Part shown: piece after piece, positions 29,399 through 38,386 of the stretch
How the letters are laid out: each line of letters opens with the position of its first letter
Position numbering within the stretch: position 1 is the stretch's first letter
Position numbers and translations under genes: made by a program
The notes under the pieces: generated by a model
What the model was told of the DNA's origin: nothing
Seen by the model: only the letters and a program-made list of their open reading frames with translations
The model's database searches: none
From: Bifidobacterium sp. 7101
Lineage (GTDB): Bacteria > Actinomycetota > Actinomycetes > Actinomycetales > Bifidobacteriaceae
DNA: 64,000 nucleotides
Direction: 5' to 3'
NCBI RefSeq assembly: GCF_000499285.1
Contig: NZ_AWUN01000004.1
Coordinates: 62,001-126,000 of the forward strand

Positions 29399-29813
29399 CG
29401 CCTGTCTGACCGAAGCGGTCCCGACAGCTGCTGCACAGGCCGTAGACCTCCAAGGTGTGCGAGGAGACCGTAAAGCCATGTTCAGCTGCCACGGCCTTCA
29501 GCCAGCCATCATCGGGCGGGCTGATTTCGATGGTCCTGCCGCAGTGTTCACAGACCAGATGGTGATGGTGCCTCCGCTGGGCCAGGCAGACCCGGTAGAG
29601 GCGAATGCCTCCGTGCTCAATGCAGTCCAGGCTGCCGGACATCTGCAGGGACCCCAGCTGTCGATAGACCGTGGCCAAGCCGATTCGCTGGCCCGAATCA
29701 CGAAGAAGTCTGTGCAGCTCCTTGGCTGAGACGAAGTCGTTCTGGGCCTGAAGAACCCTCCAGATGGCATTCTTCTGCCGCGTCCGGCGGCCGACGGATG
29801 AGCCAGCGTTCAT
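29370..29813 (-). CDS. Fur-family transcriptional regulator, probably Zur
   Basis: 147-residue metal-sensing repressor. The N-terminal winged helix has KELHRLLRDSGQRIGLATVYRQL, the signature Fur recognition helix. The C-terminal part has the sensor segment HHHHLVCEHCGRTIEI and a second pair of cysteines in LCSSCRDRFG; together these two CxxC pairs form the structural zinc site. ATG 29813 is preceded by AAGGAG at a long spacing. The ligand set and the nearby zinc-type lipoprotein favour Zur over Fur or PerR, but assignment by sequence alone is provisional. Confidence 0.85.
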   Translation of the reverse strand: MNAGSSVGRRTRQKNAIWRVLQAQNDFVSAKELHRLLRDSGQRIGLATVYRQLGSLQMSGSLDCIEHGGIRLYRVCLAQRRHHHHLVCEHCGRTIEISPPDDGWLKAVAAEHGFTVSSHTLEVYGLCSSCRDRFGQTGVSDSPGPWA

Positions 29814-29882
29814 GATTAGATACACTCCTTGGACTCCACCAAGCCTACATCCGGATTACCGGGACAGATGTGAGGATTCGGT

Positions 29883-31049
29883 TCAGTCCAGGTCAGACCA
29901 GCAGCCTGTGGCCTCCAGATCCTTGGCTGTCCGCTCCGGATCGTCGGTCAGCACCGTCAGATGCCCCATCTTGCGGTCGGTGCGCACTTCGGCCTTGCCA
30001 TAATCATGCAGGAACCATTCGGGGTGCTCACCCAGCAGCCGCCTGACCGGGGCCACATGCTGGCCCAGAACGTTGACCATGACTGCTGGGCTGAGCAGGC
30101 GGGGATTGGGCAGGGGCCACCCGGCAATGCCCCGGACGTGGGCATCGAACTGATCCATGGAACAGGCCTCGATGGTGTAATGACCGGAGTTATGTGGGCG
30201 CGGAGCCAACTCGTTGACCACCAGACCGCCATCGGGCATGACAAAGAGCTCAAGGGCCAAGGTGCCGGCCAACTTGAAGCCGTCAGCCAAAGTCAGGGCC
30301 ATGTCACGCGCGCGGTCGGCCATCTCGGGCTCAACCTGTGCCGGTGCCAGGGTCATGTGCAGGATGTTGTGACGATGCTCGTTGTGCACCATGGGGAAGG
30401 TGACATAGTCCTTGCCATTGCCTGAGACCAGTATGGAGGCCTCGAAGGCGAAGTCCACGAATCCCTCCAGCACGGAGGGCGGGAAGTCCCGGCCCTTCAT
30501 CTGCGCTTTCAAGGCCCGCAGATCCTCCTTGGTGCGCAGGACCGCCTGGCCATGGCCGTCATAGCCGCCGGTTCGCGTCTTGAGCACAGCGGGCATTCCC
30601 AGCTCTTTCAAAGCCGTGTCCAGCTGGTCAAGACTGTCAACCTGCCTCCAAGGGGCGGTATCGATGCCATGACGGTTGATGAAGGTCTTCTCGTGGACCC
30701 GGTCCTGGGTGACCCTGAGCAGGTCGGTCCCCTGGGGAACGGCCACACGGTCCCTCACCTGATCCAGAGCATCGGCATCCACATTCTCGAATTCGTAGGT
30801 GAGCACATCACTGCGTTCGGCAAGCCGCTTAAGGGCATCGAGGTCGCCATAGTCGGCTGTCTCCTGGAAGTCGGCCACCTGGGCCGCGGGAGCATCGGGC
30901 GTGGGATCCAGCACACCGATGCGGAAGCCATGATAGCGGGCGCTCAGTGCCATCATCCGTCCCAGCTGGCCGCCGCCCACGATCCCGATGACGGACCCTG
31001 GCTCCAGGTAATCAATTCTTCCCTTGGTCTCCTCAGACAAGCTTGGCAT
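29883..31049 (-). CDS. purK: N5-carboxyaminoimidazole ribonucleotide synthase
   Basis: 388-residue ATP-grasp enzyme that carboxylates AIR to N5-CAIR with bicarbonate and ATP. Motifs: [36 protein letters not shown], the acidic metal site [20 protein letters not shown] and [13 protein letters not shown]. The start is ATG 31049, 17 bp inside the purE end, so translation is coupled. It forms an operon with purE and feeds the larger purine cluster at 12-22 kb. Confidence 0.95.
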   Translation of the reverse strand: MPSLSEETKGRIDYLEPGSVIGIVGGGQLGRMMALSARYHGFRIGVLDPTPDAPAAQVADFQETADYGDLDALKRLAERSDVLTYEFENVDADALDQVRDRVAVPQGTDLLRVTQDRVHEKTFINRHGIDTAPWRQVDSLDQLDTALKELGMPAVLKTRTGGYDGHGQAVLRTKEDLRALKAQMKGRDFPPSVLEGFVDFAFEASILVSGNGKDYVTFPMVHNEHRHNILHMTLAPAQVEPEMADRARDMALTLADGFKLAGTLALELFVMPDGGLVVNELAPRPHNSGHYTIEACSMDQFDAHVRGIAGWPLPNPRLLSPAVMVNVLGQHVAPVRRLLGEHPEWFLHDYGKAEVRTDRKMGHLTVLTDDPERTAKDLEATGCWSDLD

Positions 31050-31539
31050 TGGAAGCCTCCACGGATCGGGCCAGCTCGGCACGGTAGTCATCCAGGGCCT
31101 GGGCCAGCCTTGGATCGTTGATGGAGAGGATCGAAGCCGCCAGCAGACCGGCGTTGGTGGCCCCGGATGCCCCTATGGCAGTGGTCGCCACAGGAATACC
31201 GGCAGGCATCTGAACGATGGACAGGAGCGAATCAACCCCGCTCAAGGCATGGGACTTCACCGGCACCCCGATGACCGGCAGCGTGGTCTGGGCCGCCACC
31301 ATGCCCGGCAGATGCGCTGCCCCACCGGCCCCGGCGATGATGACCCCTATACCCTGACTACGGGCCTGATGCGCGAACTCCGCCATGCGGCCAGGTGTGC
31401 GATGGGCGGAGATGACCTCCTTGGTGTAGATGATAGCGAACCGGTCCAGCATCCGACAGGCTTCCTTCATCGTCTCCCAGTCGCTTGATGATCCCATGAT
31501 CACTGCGACACGTGCCCCTTCATGTGTATTGTCAGCCAT
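31033..31539 (-). CDS. purE: N5-carboxyaminoimidazole ribonucleotide mutase
   Basis: 168-residue class I PurE that converts N5-CAIR to CAIR. Motifs: [38 protein letters not shown] and [30 protein letters not shown] 31539 has an excellent GGAGGG site and matches the family N-terminus better than an upstream in-frame start. First gene of purEK, divergent from the DXS-like gene across about 180 bp. Confidence 0.95.
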   Translation of the reverse strand: MADNTHEGARVAVIMGSSSDWETMKEACRMLDRFAIIYTKEVISAHRTPGRMAEFAHQARSQGIGVIIAGAGGAAHLPGMVAAQTTLPVIGVPVKSHALSGVDSLLSIVQMPAGIPVATTAIGASGATNAGLLAASILSINDPRLAQALDDYRAELARSVEASNAKLV

Positions 31540-31717
31540 TGGCCCTCCAATGTTCATACACATTCGATACTACGCAAGACCGGGGAGAATCAGCCAATCG
31601 TGACGGTCCTATGGATGTAAGGGCCGGGCCTGGTGAACATCGGGCCTTCAGCGGCTCCAAACCCCCGCCCCAGACCTAGAATCATTGGATTGCATCACAG
31701 AAACCGACAGGAGGGTT

Positions 31718-33613
31718 ATGGGCAAGCTTCTGAACAGCATCGACTCCCCACAGGATCTGAAGGTTCTCTCCTTGGAAGAGCTGAATCGACTGGCCGACGA
31801 GATCCGTCAGCTGCTGATTCGCTTCTGTCGACGTCACGGCGGCCACCTGGGCTCCAACCTGGCCACCATCGAGCCCATCATCGCCCTGCACTACGTCTTC
31901 GATATGCCTCATGATCATCTGATCTTCGACGTCTCCCATCAGGCCTACACCCACAAAATCCTGACCGGTCGGCGCCGGGCCTACACGGACCCCGAGCATC
32001 ATGAGGATCTGTCCGGATTCACCTCGCCCAAGGAGAGCCCCTACGACGACTTCATGCTGGGACACACCGGCACCTCCATCGGCCTGGCCTGCGGAATGGC
32101 CGCCCAGCGGGATGCGACCGGCGACAAGGCCAACATCATCGCCTTCATCGGGGATGGTTCACTGAGCAGCGGACCGGCCTTCGAGGGGCTGGACTGGGCA
32201 GCAGAGCAGGGCGGCAATCTGATCATCGTGGTTAATGACAACGAAATGTCCATCGCCGAGAACCACGGGGGACTCTACAAGAGCCTGGCGGCCCTGCGTG
32301 CCAGTGGGGGACGCAGCCCGGACAATCCCTTCCGCGCCCTCGGACTGGACTACCGCTACGTGGATAAGGGCAACCGGATTGAGAATCTGATTGAGGCCTT
32401 CCGTCAGGTTAAAGGCACCGACCATCCGGTGGTGGTCCATATCCACACCCGCAAAGGCCTGGGGCTGGGACAGGGCAGTCAGGGACAAATCGGCCCGACT
32501 TCCATAACTCAGAGCGATGGACAAACAGCTCATATGACTTCCCTGCCGGATTTGCCCGCTGAAGGTCCGGTGGAGGCCAACCACTGGCAGGACGGCTTGG
32601 ACTCTCTTGGTCGCCAGCCCAACTCACGAAAGACTTACGGAAGAATGGCCATGCAGGCCCTGGAGGCCAGGTTCCCACAAGAGCCGGGCCTGGTAGTCAT
32701 CTCCCCTGCTACGCCGCTGTCCAACGGTATCGATCCCGACTTCCGCCAGCGGGCCGGGAACCACTACCGGGACGTGGGCATCGCCGAATCCCACGCGATA
32801 GCCTACGCCGCGGGCATCGCCAAGGCCGGAGGCACGCCCGTGGTCGCCACATCGGCCACCTTCTTCCAGAGGGCCTACGACCAAATTGAGCAGGAGATGG
32901 CCTTGAACGGCAGCGCGGTGACTCTGCTGGTTTTTTCAACTGGCATTGCCAAAACCGATGCCACGCATTCAGGTACGGCCGACATGGTCATGATGCGAGG
33001 CATCCCCGGACTGACCTGCCTGGCTCCGACCAGCGGGGCTGAATTCCTGGACATGCTGGCCTGGGCCACGGGTCCGGCCCGGCAGCCGGTGGTCATCAGG
33101 GTGCCCGGCGAGCGCACGCTGGCGACAGAACGCACAGGCAAGCCAATGGAGCTGGTTGCAAATCCCTCGAAGACCAATGCTGAATGCGGATCGGACGCTG
33201 CTCCCTGGGATCACTATCGAATCCTGCAAGAAGGTAAGACCGTAGCCCTGCTGGCTCTCGGCGATGCCCTTCCACTTGGCCGCGATCTTGCTGATTCCTT
33301 GGAGAGGTCCACGGGGCTGAAGCCCACACTGGTGGACCCACATCGCTATGACCGCCTGGATGAGCAGACCCTGGATGCCCTGGCCAGTACCCACCCCCTG
33401 GTGGTCACCATCGAGGACGGTCAGCTGGACGGCGGCTGGGGCCAAGCCGTGGCTGCATACTACGGGCCTAGTCAGGTTCACACCCTGGCCTTCGGAGCGG
33501 CCAAGGAGTTCAACGACCGGGTCCCCAAGACCACCCTGCTGGAAAGGTATGGCATGACCGTTCCGGCAATGACTCGAGCCATATCGGATGCCCTTACCGA
33601 CCAGACTTCATAG
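31718..33613 (+). CDS. DXS-like thiamine-diphosphate transketolase-family enzyme
   Basis: 631 residues, close to DXS length (about 620). It retains GGHLGSNLATIEPIIALHYV, FDVSHQAYTHKILTGRR and the ThDP site GDGSLSSGPAFEG ending in NDNEMSI. It also retains the catalytic glutamate region VGIAESHAIAYAAG and THSGTAD. However, the DRAG segment of true DXS, whose Arg helps hold glyceraldehyde-3-phosphate, reads FSTG here. Bifidobacteria make isoprenoids by the mevalonate route, and no MEP-pathway gene adjoins. ATG 31718 with GACAGGAGGG is preferred over a longer TTG start. It may be a DXS supplying thiamine or pyridoxal precursors, or a different ketolase. Confidence 0.75.
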   Translation: MGKLLNSIDSPQDLKVLSLEELNRLADEIRQLLIRFCRRHGGHLGSNLATIEPIIALHYVFDMPHDHLIFDVSHQAYTHKILTGRRRAYTDPEHHEDLSGFTSPKESPYDDFMLGHTGTSIGLACGMAAQRDATGDKANIIAFIGDGSLSSGPAFEGLDWAAEQGGNLIIVVNDNEMSIAENHGGLYKSLAALRASGGRSPDNPFRALGLDYRYVDKGNRIENLIEAFRQVKGTDHPVVVHIHTRKGLGLGQGSQGQIGPTSITQSDGQTAHMTSLPDLPAEGPVEANHWQDGLDSLGRQPNSRKTYGRMAMQALEARFPQEPGLVVISPATPLSNGIDPDFRQRAGNHYRDVGIAESHAIAYAAGIAKAGGTPVVATSATFFQRAYDQIEQEMALNGSAVTLLVFSTGIAKTDATHSGTADMVMMRGIPGLTCLAPTSGAEFLDMLAWATGPARQPVVIRVPGERTLATERTGKPMELVANPSKTNAECGSDAAPWDHYRILQEGKTVALLALGDALPLGRDLADSLERSTGLKPTLVDPHRYDRLDEQTLDALASTHPLVVTIEDGQLDGGWGQAVAAYYGPSQVHTLAFGAAKEFNDRVPKTTLLERYGMTVPAMTRAISDALTDQTS

Positions 33614-33618
33614 ATCTG

Positions 33619-33642
33619 ACCCGCCGGTGGACCCAGGCGGGT
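33619..33642 (+). terminator. Hairpin after DXS-like gene
   Basis: ACCCGCC (33619-33625) pairs with GGCGGGT (33636-33642) across a 10-base loop, immediately after the stop codon. No U-run follows. TACAAT at 33642-33647, sharing its first base with the stem, could be the -10 element of the tRNA promoter. Confidence 0.45.
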
Positions 33643-33657
33643 ACAATGAAAGGGTTT

Positions 33658-33734
33658 GGCCCCGTAGCTCAGCTGGATAGAGCAACTGACTTCTAATCTG
33701 TAGGTCGAGAGTTCGAATCTCTCCGGGGTCACCA
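33658..33734 (+). tRNA. tRNA-Arg (anticodon UCU)
   Basis: 77-nt cloverleaf with encoded CCA. Acceptor GGCCCCG/CGGGGTC (one G-U pair), D arm GCTC-AGCTGGATA-GAGC, anticodon loop CTTCTAA giving UCU, T arm GAGAG-TTCGAAT-CTCTC. The anticodon stem ACTGA/TCTGT holds a U-U mismatch at its middle pair. It decodes AGA and AGG, rare codons in this GC-rich genome. Confidence 0.96.
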
Positions 33735-33742
33735 ATTGCGCT

Positions 33743-33770
33743 CCTTGCTCCTACATAAGAGGCAAGGGTT
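33743..33770 (+). terminator. Probable terminator after tRNA-Arg
   Basis: CCTTGC (33743-33748) pairs with GCAAGG (33762-33767), with a further TC/GA pairing past a bulge, followed by a short T-rich stretch (GTTCTTCG). It starts nine bases after the tRNA 3' end. Confidence 0.5.
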
Positions 33771-33890
33771 CTTCGTGTTCGTGTTGATATCGCTGTAGCA
33801 GCATGTATTACCCATGCACAACCCACGACGATTGCAGTGATAGAAGCAATATGGACAAGCCTAAATAGTTTTCAATGCGATGTCAGCTCT

Positions 33891-33917
33891 TTGATTGAGC
33901 CCCTCCAGAGATATAAT
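33891..33917 (+). promoter_or_regulatory. Promoter for TM2-domain gene
   Basis: A consensus -10 TATAAT lies at 33912-33917 with TTGATT at 33891-33896 as the probable -35 (15-bp spacer; the overlapping TTTGAT gives 16). The predicted transcript starts near 33924 and runs into the gene whose likely start is 33955. Confidence 0.55.
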
Positions 33918-33954
33918 GGAAGATTCCCCGATGGCATCCACAGGAAAGGCAACC

Positions 33955-34530
33955 ATGAACGATTGGCATAAACCAACAGATCAGCAAACAGACGACAACC
34001 AAGACCCGTCTCAGACAAGCCAGAATTACCCTGGCTACAAGGGATACGGCCAAGAGCCTGCCAACAGCAACTACGAGTCCGCTTCCCGACAGGAAATTCC
34101 CTCTACAGCTGCCAATGGATACCCTAACGCGGATCAGTCTTGGCAGGCTCCGAGCACGAGCACCCAGGGAGAGCCGCAGAATCCCTATGGCCAAACCACA
34201 TATACGCCTCAATCCAACAGCACCAGCGGACCGGCCCAAATTCAACCTTGGCAGCTTCAGGCCCAATATATCAACGGACCGGGTATGTCGAACAAGTCGA
34301 AGGTCACAGCAGCCATTCTGGCTTTCTTCCTAGGCGGCTTCGGCATACACAACTTTTATCTGGGTAAGACCGGGCGTGGGGTCGCACAGCTGCTGATCAC
34401 CATCTTCGTCCTCTTCATCGGCCCTCTCATCTCTTCAGTATGGGCCATCGTAGAAGGTGCGCAGATTCTTGGCTCACATCCAGGCTCGCCTTACCACATG
34501 GACGGCAAGGGACTCCAGCTGCAGGATTGA
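33955..34530 (+). CDS. TM2-domain membrane protein
   Basis: About 191 residues. The first about 110 residues are low-complexity and rich in Gln, Asn, Ser, Pro and Tyr, with no helix or fold evident. The C-terminal part is a TM2 domain: SKVTAAILAFFLGGFGIHNFY, GKTGRGVAQLL and a second hydrophobic helix to about residue 175. ATG 33955 has AGGAAAGG in front and lies downstream of a TATAAT box; an ATG at 33931 is a weaker alternative. TM2 proteins are common in actinobacteria but have no settled function. The disordered head could be cytoplasmic and interaction-prone (inference). Confidence 0.75.
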   Translation: MNDWHKPTDQQTDDNQDPSQTSQNYPGYKGYGQEPANSNYESASRQEIPSTAANGYPNADQSWQAPSTSTQGEPQNPYGQTTYTPQSNSTSGPAQIQPWQLQAQYINGPGMSNKSKVTAAILAFFLGGFGIHNFYLGKTGRGVAQLLITIFVLFIGPLISSVWAIVEGAQILGSHPGSPYHMDGKGLQLQD

Positions 34531-34555
34531 AGACGACAGACGCCGATTAATTGCG

Positions 34556-37213
34556 TCATGACACCCGCAGGATGCCATGCGCACCCTTCTCGGCCAGGCT
34601 CATGACGTGGTTGACTATGGAATAGTCGCCTGGCTGATCGACCTTGAGCTCCACAAAGCCACCTTGGGCCGGCAGCAGGGGTAGGACCTGCGCCCCGGCC
34701 GATGAAGCAGCGGTAGAATTCGCTCCTGAACCTCCGCCAATCAGGTAGCGGCCCTCGGTCCAGACCGTATCGAACTGGGTGCCCACGATGTGGAAGGACA
34801 GCGGCTGATTGGGACCCGCATCCAGAACCCAGATGCGGACCCTTTGCCCCTTCTCCAGCTTGAGAGGGTGGGCGTCATATTGAAAGGCCCGTCCGTTAAA
34901 GGTCATGATATCCGGGTTCATGGTCGCCACCTTTTCAGCATCGGCACTCCCTCCATTGGACCCCAGATAAATCTCAGACTGGACCAGAACATACTCCGCA
35001 GCCACTGGCGGCAGGGTACCGTCATCGACAACCACGGCCCCGTACATGCCGTTGGCGATATGGTTTGACATGGGGTCGCTGCTGCAGTGATACATCCAAA
35101 TGCCAGCCCGATCAGCGGTGAAGGTATACAGGAGCTCCTTGCCTGGCTCTATGTTGCGCATCATGGTCTGAGGGACGGCCGGGCCGGCGTGAAAGTCAAT
35201 GGAATGGCTCATACTTCCCTTGTTTCTGATGGTTACTTCAAAGGTGTCTCCCACCCGGCCTCTGAGCACCGGACCTTGAGCCAGGGGCCGCGATCCCTTA
35301 TCCCGTGAATCGCTCGCGTCGTCGAAGCTCCAGACCGTGCGCTCAAGCCCTGCTGCCACCTGCTCCTTGCGCTCTTTGACCACCAGCGTGTACTTTCTGG
35401 TTCCAGCCTTTCCCTGATTGTCCAGTGGCGGAAGAATGGCTTTGGCAGGATCGCTCTTTTCGGCTTGTGACTTGAGCTTGGCGGCTGATGGGATATGGCT
35501 TAGGGCCGTCTTCCCTGCGGAGGACTGACCTTGCCCAGCAACAGTTCCACCCTTTACCTGGACCTTGAGCTCCATACCCATCTGGCGATGCCCTGCCAGC
35601 GAGCACCAGCCCAGTGTGTCGCCCCCCAGGACCCCCACGTCGACCGAGACGCTCTGGCCCACCGGAACTGACCCGGTGCTCTTGCCATTGGCGAAAACCA
35701 AGTCATGCCGCTGATCTCCAGTATTTTGAAAATCTACAACCAGCCGGTCGCCTGCCTCGATGTTGATGACATCCGGCACAAAGGCCATACCCCGTACCCT
35801 GATTGAAGCTCTGCTGGTGTGACCCGTCGGCTGGACGCTCTTCGACGAAGCCTCATGGACGCCTCCGACACTGGGTGCTGCCCCGACCGAGACAGCCAGC
35901 GTCGGCCGCAGAGCCATCAAAACCACGGCGGCCACCAGGACCAACACTGCAGCCGAGGTGGCAATCAGGTCCGTCCTCAGGGCCAGGGTCCCCACTCGTT
36001 CGTTTTGCGAATCCTCGGGCTGACGCCGACGGTAGCGTTTGGACGCCAGAATCTGCTTGCCGCGAGCAGCCAGATACACCACGGTCAGCATCATGGAGAG
36101 GATTCCCAGAACATTCAGCAGGTTCCCTGCCTTCCACAAGGGCGTGTATACCCTGATGGCTCCAAGGAGCCTGATCAGCAAACCAACCTGCATAAGTGCC
36201 CAGGCACCCCAAAGGAGCGGGTGGAAGGGCAGAGGCCTTCGAATGACCGAAGGGACAATCATGCAGACATGGGCGATGACCATGGTCATGATGAATCCGA
36301 CAGCCAGCGCGTGCAGCGCCATGTCGCCCCAGTAGGTACTGGAATCGAGGGGTGCCACCATCCATATGAAAGCAGCCAGAAGCCCCCAAGCGTAGGCCGA
36401 CAGCATGCAGGTGCCCATGAATCCCGGCAGACCACCATGACGGAAGGTGCCCTTGGCCACATCATGACTGGCCATTACCAGAAGAAGCAGGCCCAGAGAC
36501 AGCCCCAGAAGTGGATAGCCGACCGAAGGCGCCATGGCCTGGACCGGCAGCATCAGGACGGTCAGGAGGCTGAGCCCCAGGATTCCTGATTCAAGACGGA
36601 TATCCGAGAAGACCGCCCTGGCCAGCTCCACCCGCTCACCGACGATGGTCAGAACCAGAAAGAAGAGCCAGGTTGGAGCTAGAACCGAGGCATCCAATCC
36701 TGCAACCCAGCCAGCGGCCCCGACCAGACCCACCAAGGACCCGAGAACCTGTATGAGCACCTCTGCAGAAGGCTGCCGACGCCAGATGGCCAAGTACATG
36801 GCCGTCAGAACCAACATGGACAAAGTCCACGGAATACCGCCAAAAAGCTCCACCCTGGCCCATGCCGGAGCAGTAGCGCGGCTTGAAACTATCAACGTCA
36901 GCAGGCAGAGCAGAGACCCCAAGAGGCCCAAGGCAGGAGCGAGAAACCCCCAAGATGGTTTGCTGGATCCGCCGCTACGGTAGGCCACTGCCCTCTCCAG
37001 GCCGATGGCAGCGCCCAAAAACCCATAGACCATGAGCATGCCGTGCAGATCAGCCAGGGGGACCCTGCCCGAGGGGTGGATCAGATCCGACCGGATCAAC
37101 GCCGCAACAAGGCCAAGCAATGCAGCCAGAACTGCGCCGATAAGGAGGACCATCCTGGACCTGGGCAAGGCCATTCTGCCGCCGGACTTGCGCATCTTCT
37201 GGTCATTGTGCAT
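34556..37213 (-). CDS. NnrS-like / cupredoxin / copper nitrite reductase (NirK-type) fusion
   Basis: 885 residues in three parts. (1) About 1-455 form a polytopic membrane domain resembling NnrS, with LADLHGMLMVYGF and LHALAVGFIMTMVIAHV. (2) About 475-560 are a plastocyanin-like cupredoxin with a full type-1 copper set: His in QRHDLVF, then Cys, His and Met in CSLAGHRQMGM. (3) About 610-885 are a two-domain NirK. Its ligand motifs are SHSIDFHA (two His plus the catalytic Asp), MYHCSSDP (type-2 His, type-1 Cys), NHIANGMYG (type-1 His, Met) and SFHIVG (type-2 His). Membrane nitrite-to-NO reduction with an on-board electron donor is predicted. The second catalytic His of NirK is not evident. Divergent from a Fe-S-type regulator. 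Confidence 0.82.
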   Translation of the reverse strand: MHNDQKMRKSGGRMALPRSRMVLLIGAVLAALLGLVAALIRSDLIHPSGRVPLADLHGMLMVYGFLGAAIGLERAVAYRSGGSSKPSWGFLAPALGLLGSLLCLLTLIVSSRATAPAWARVELFGGIPWTLSMLVLTAMYLAIWRRQPSAEVLIQVLGSLVGLVGAAGWVAGLDASVLAPTWLFFLVLTIVGERVELARAVFSDIRLESGILGLSLLTVLMLPVQAMAPSVGYPLLGLSLGLLLLVMASHDVAKGTFRHGGLPGFMGTCMLSAYAWGLLAAFIWMVAPLDSSTYWGDMALHALAVGFIMTMVIAHVCMIVPSVIRRPLPFHPLLWGAWALMQVGLLIRLLGAIRVYTPLWKAGNLLNVLGILSMMLTVVYLAARGKQILASKRYRRRQPEDSQNERVGTLALRTDLIATSAAVLVLVAAVVLMALRPTLAVSVGAAPSVGGVHEASSKSVQPTGHTSRASIRVRGMAFVPDVINIEAGDRLVVDFQNTGDQRHDLVFANGKSTGSVPVGQSVSVDVGVLGGDTLGWCSLAGHRQMGMELKVQVKGGTVAGQGQSSAGKTALSHIPSAAKLKSQAEKSDPAKAILPPLDNQGKAGTRKYTLVVKERKEQVAAGLERTVWSFDDASDSRDKGSRPLAQGPVLRGRVGDTFEVTIRNKGSMSHSIDFHAGPAVPQTMMRNIEPGKELLYTFTADRAGIWMYHCSSDPMSNHIANGMYGAVVVDDGTLPPVAAEYVLVQSEIYLGSNGGSADAEKVATMNPDIMTFNGRAFQYDAHPLKLEKGQRVRIWVLDAGPNQPLSFHIVGTQFDTVWTEGRYLIGGGSGANSTAASSAGAQVLPLLPAQGGFVELKVDQPGDYSIVNHVMSLAEKGAHGILRVS

Positions 37214-37236
37214 GAGTCTGTCCGCCTTGTCCTGGG

Positions 37237-37271
37237 TTGATAATTGATTTGATAGTTATACAATTTAATCG
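37237..37271. promoter_or_regulatory. Divergent promoter region of the redox island
   Basis: The 58 bp between the divergent copper-enzyme and regulator genes are strongly AT-rich. AATTG (37243-37247) and CAATT (37261-37265) form a spaced inverted repeat, and TATACA (37257-37262) could be a -10 for the regulator. If so, transcription would start within a few bases of ATG 37272, and no ribosome site is seen there, so the regulator mRNA may be leaderless. An operator for the regulator itself is plausible. Confidence 0.35.
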
Positions 37272-38003
37272 ATGAGTCAGGAAATTCAAGCCCACGGCAA
37301 GCGTAGAAGCGGGGAGGAGATCCGCTCTGCAATCTTGGATTATCTGCATATGGCGGCCGAACAGACCGGTACAGGTCTAACCGCACGGCAGATCGGAGAA
37401 GCCTTTGACATCCATCCGACGACCGCTCGTTTCCATCTTGAACGTCTGGTCGAACAGGGCGAAGCAGTCCGTCAGAGAAAAGACAGCGACGGTCAATCAA
37501 CCGGTCGAGGCAGACCGGCTGTCATCTACTCCCCCACATTCATGAACCGGGTCAGGGAGGATATGATCTCCTCGCTTTGCATGGCTCTGGAAACCGCCTG
37601 CCCCGATACGGACAGCAGGGATAGAGCCGCACTGAAAGCAGGTCAGGTCTGGGGTCGTGCCCTGGCCAGACAAAGCAGAGGGAATGCAGAAAAGGACCTG
37701 TCACCGAGCATGACGCGGACACTGTTGGATACTCTGGCCACCCTGGGCTTTGCTCCTGTTACGGCAGAACCGGATTCATCAAGCCTGTATCTGACCTCAT
37801 GTCCCTTCCTGGACAGCGTCAACACCCATCCCATTATTTGCACAATCCATCTGGGTATGGTCCTGGGACTTGTGGAGAACAGTAGCAGAGCGGTCAAGAA
37901 TAAAAAAGCCAGTATACTGCTGACACCTCTGTCTTCGCCAAAGGGATGCTTTCTGAAAGTAGCGAAAGTGGACAACAAACCAAGGAGGAAAGTAAAGCAA
38001 TGA
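37272..38003 (+). CDS. SufR-like helix-turn-helix regulator with cysteine cluster
   Basis: 243 residues. The N-terminal winged-helix domain (about 15-85) has [20 protein letters not shown] and a wing with RGRPAVIY. The C-terminal part has [14 protein letters not shown], exactly C-x12-C, then a further cysteine in SPKGCFLK. This layout matches SufR-type [Fe-S] regulators and their actinobacterial relatives. It probably senses O2, NO or iron-sulfur status. Its stop overlaps the ferredoxin start (ATGA), coupling the two, and it diverges from the copper nitrite-reductase-like gene, its most likely target. Ligand and regulon are inferred. Confidence 0.8.
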   Translation: MSQEIQAHGKRRSGEEIRSAILDYLHMAAEQTGTGLTARQIGEAFDIHPTTARFHLERLVEQGEAVRQRKDSDGQSTGRGRPAVIYSPTFMNRVREDMISSLCMALETACPDTDSRDRAALKAGQVWGRALARQSRGNAEKDLSPSMTRTLLDTLATLGFAPVTAEPDSSSLYLTSCPFLDSVNTHPIICTIHLGMVLGLVENSSRAVKNKKASILLTPLSSPKGCFLKVAKVDNKPRRKVKQ

Positions 38004-38386
38004 CCTACGTAATTGCCCAGCCCTGCGTGGACGTCAAGGACAAGGCCTGCGTGGACGAGTGCCCGGTGGATTGCATCTACGAGGGCCCCAGGAACCTGTA
38101 TATCAACCCCAACGAATGCATCGACTGCGGCGCATGCGAGCCCGTTTGCCCCGTGGAAGCGATTTTCTACGAAGAGGACCTGCCTGAGGAATGGACCTGG
38201 TTCAAGGATGCCTCCGAAGACTTCTTTGCCCAGGTCGGCGATGCAGGCGGCGCACAGGCCCAGGGACCCTACGATCATGACCATCCACAGGTCGCAGCTT
38301 TGCCCCACCAGGATAATTTCGTCTGCATTCAGCCGGAATCACGCGGCCAGCGCGCGGTCTGGGTACGCAAGGACCAAACGGAATGA
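38000..38386 (+). CDS. fdxA: 7Fe ferredoxin (FdxA type)
   Basis: 128 residues. The first half is a [3Fe-4S][4Fe-4S] ferredoxin with [17 protein letters not shown] (C-x7-C-x3-C-x3-C) and [16 protein letters not shown]. The C-terminal half, about 50 residues longer than the minimal fold, is the usual actinobacterial extension plus a Gln/His-rich piece. AAGGAGG lies 10-16 bp before ATG 38000. It overlaps both neighbours by ATGA junctions. It may supply low-potential electrons or buffer redox state under control of the upstream regulator. Confidence 0.92.
   Translation: MTYVIAQPCVDVKDKACVDECPVDCIYEGPRNLYINPNECIDCGACEPVCPVEAIFYEEDLPEEWTWFKDASEDFFAQVGDAGGAQAQGPYDHDHPQVAALPHQDNFVCIQPESRGQRAVWVRKDQTE

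Noticed and set aside
33658-33734. tRNA-Arg as an integration site of a mobile element
   Set aside because: No integrase, direct repeat of the tRNA 3' end or change in gene content is seen downstream.
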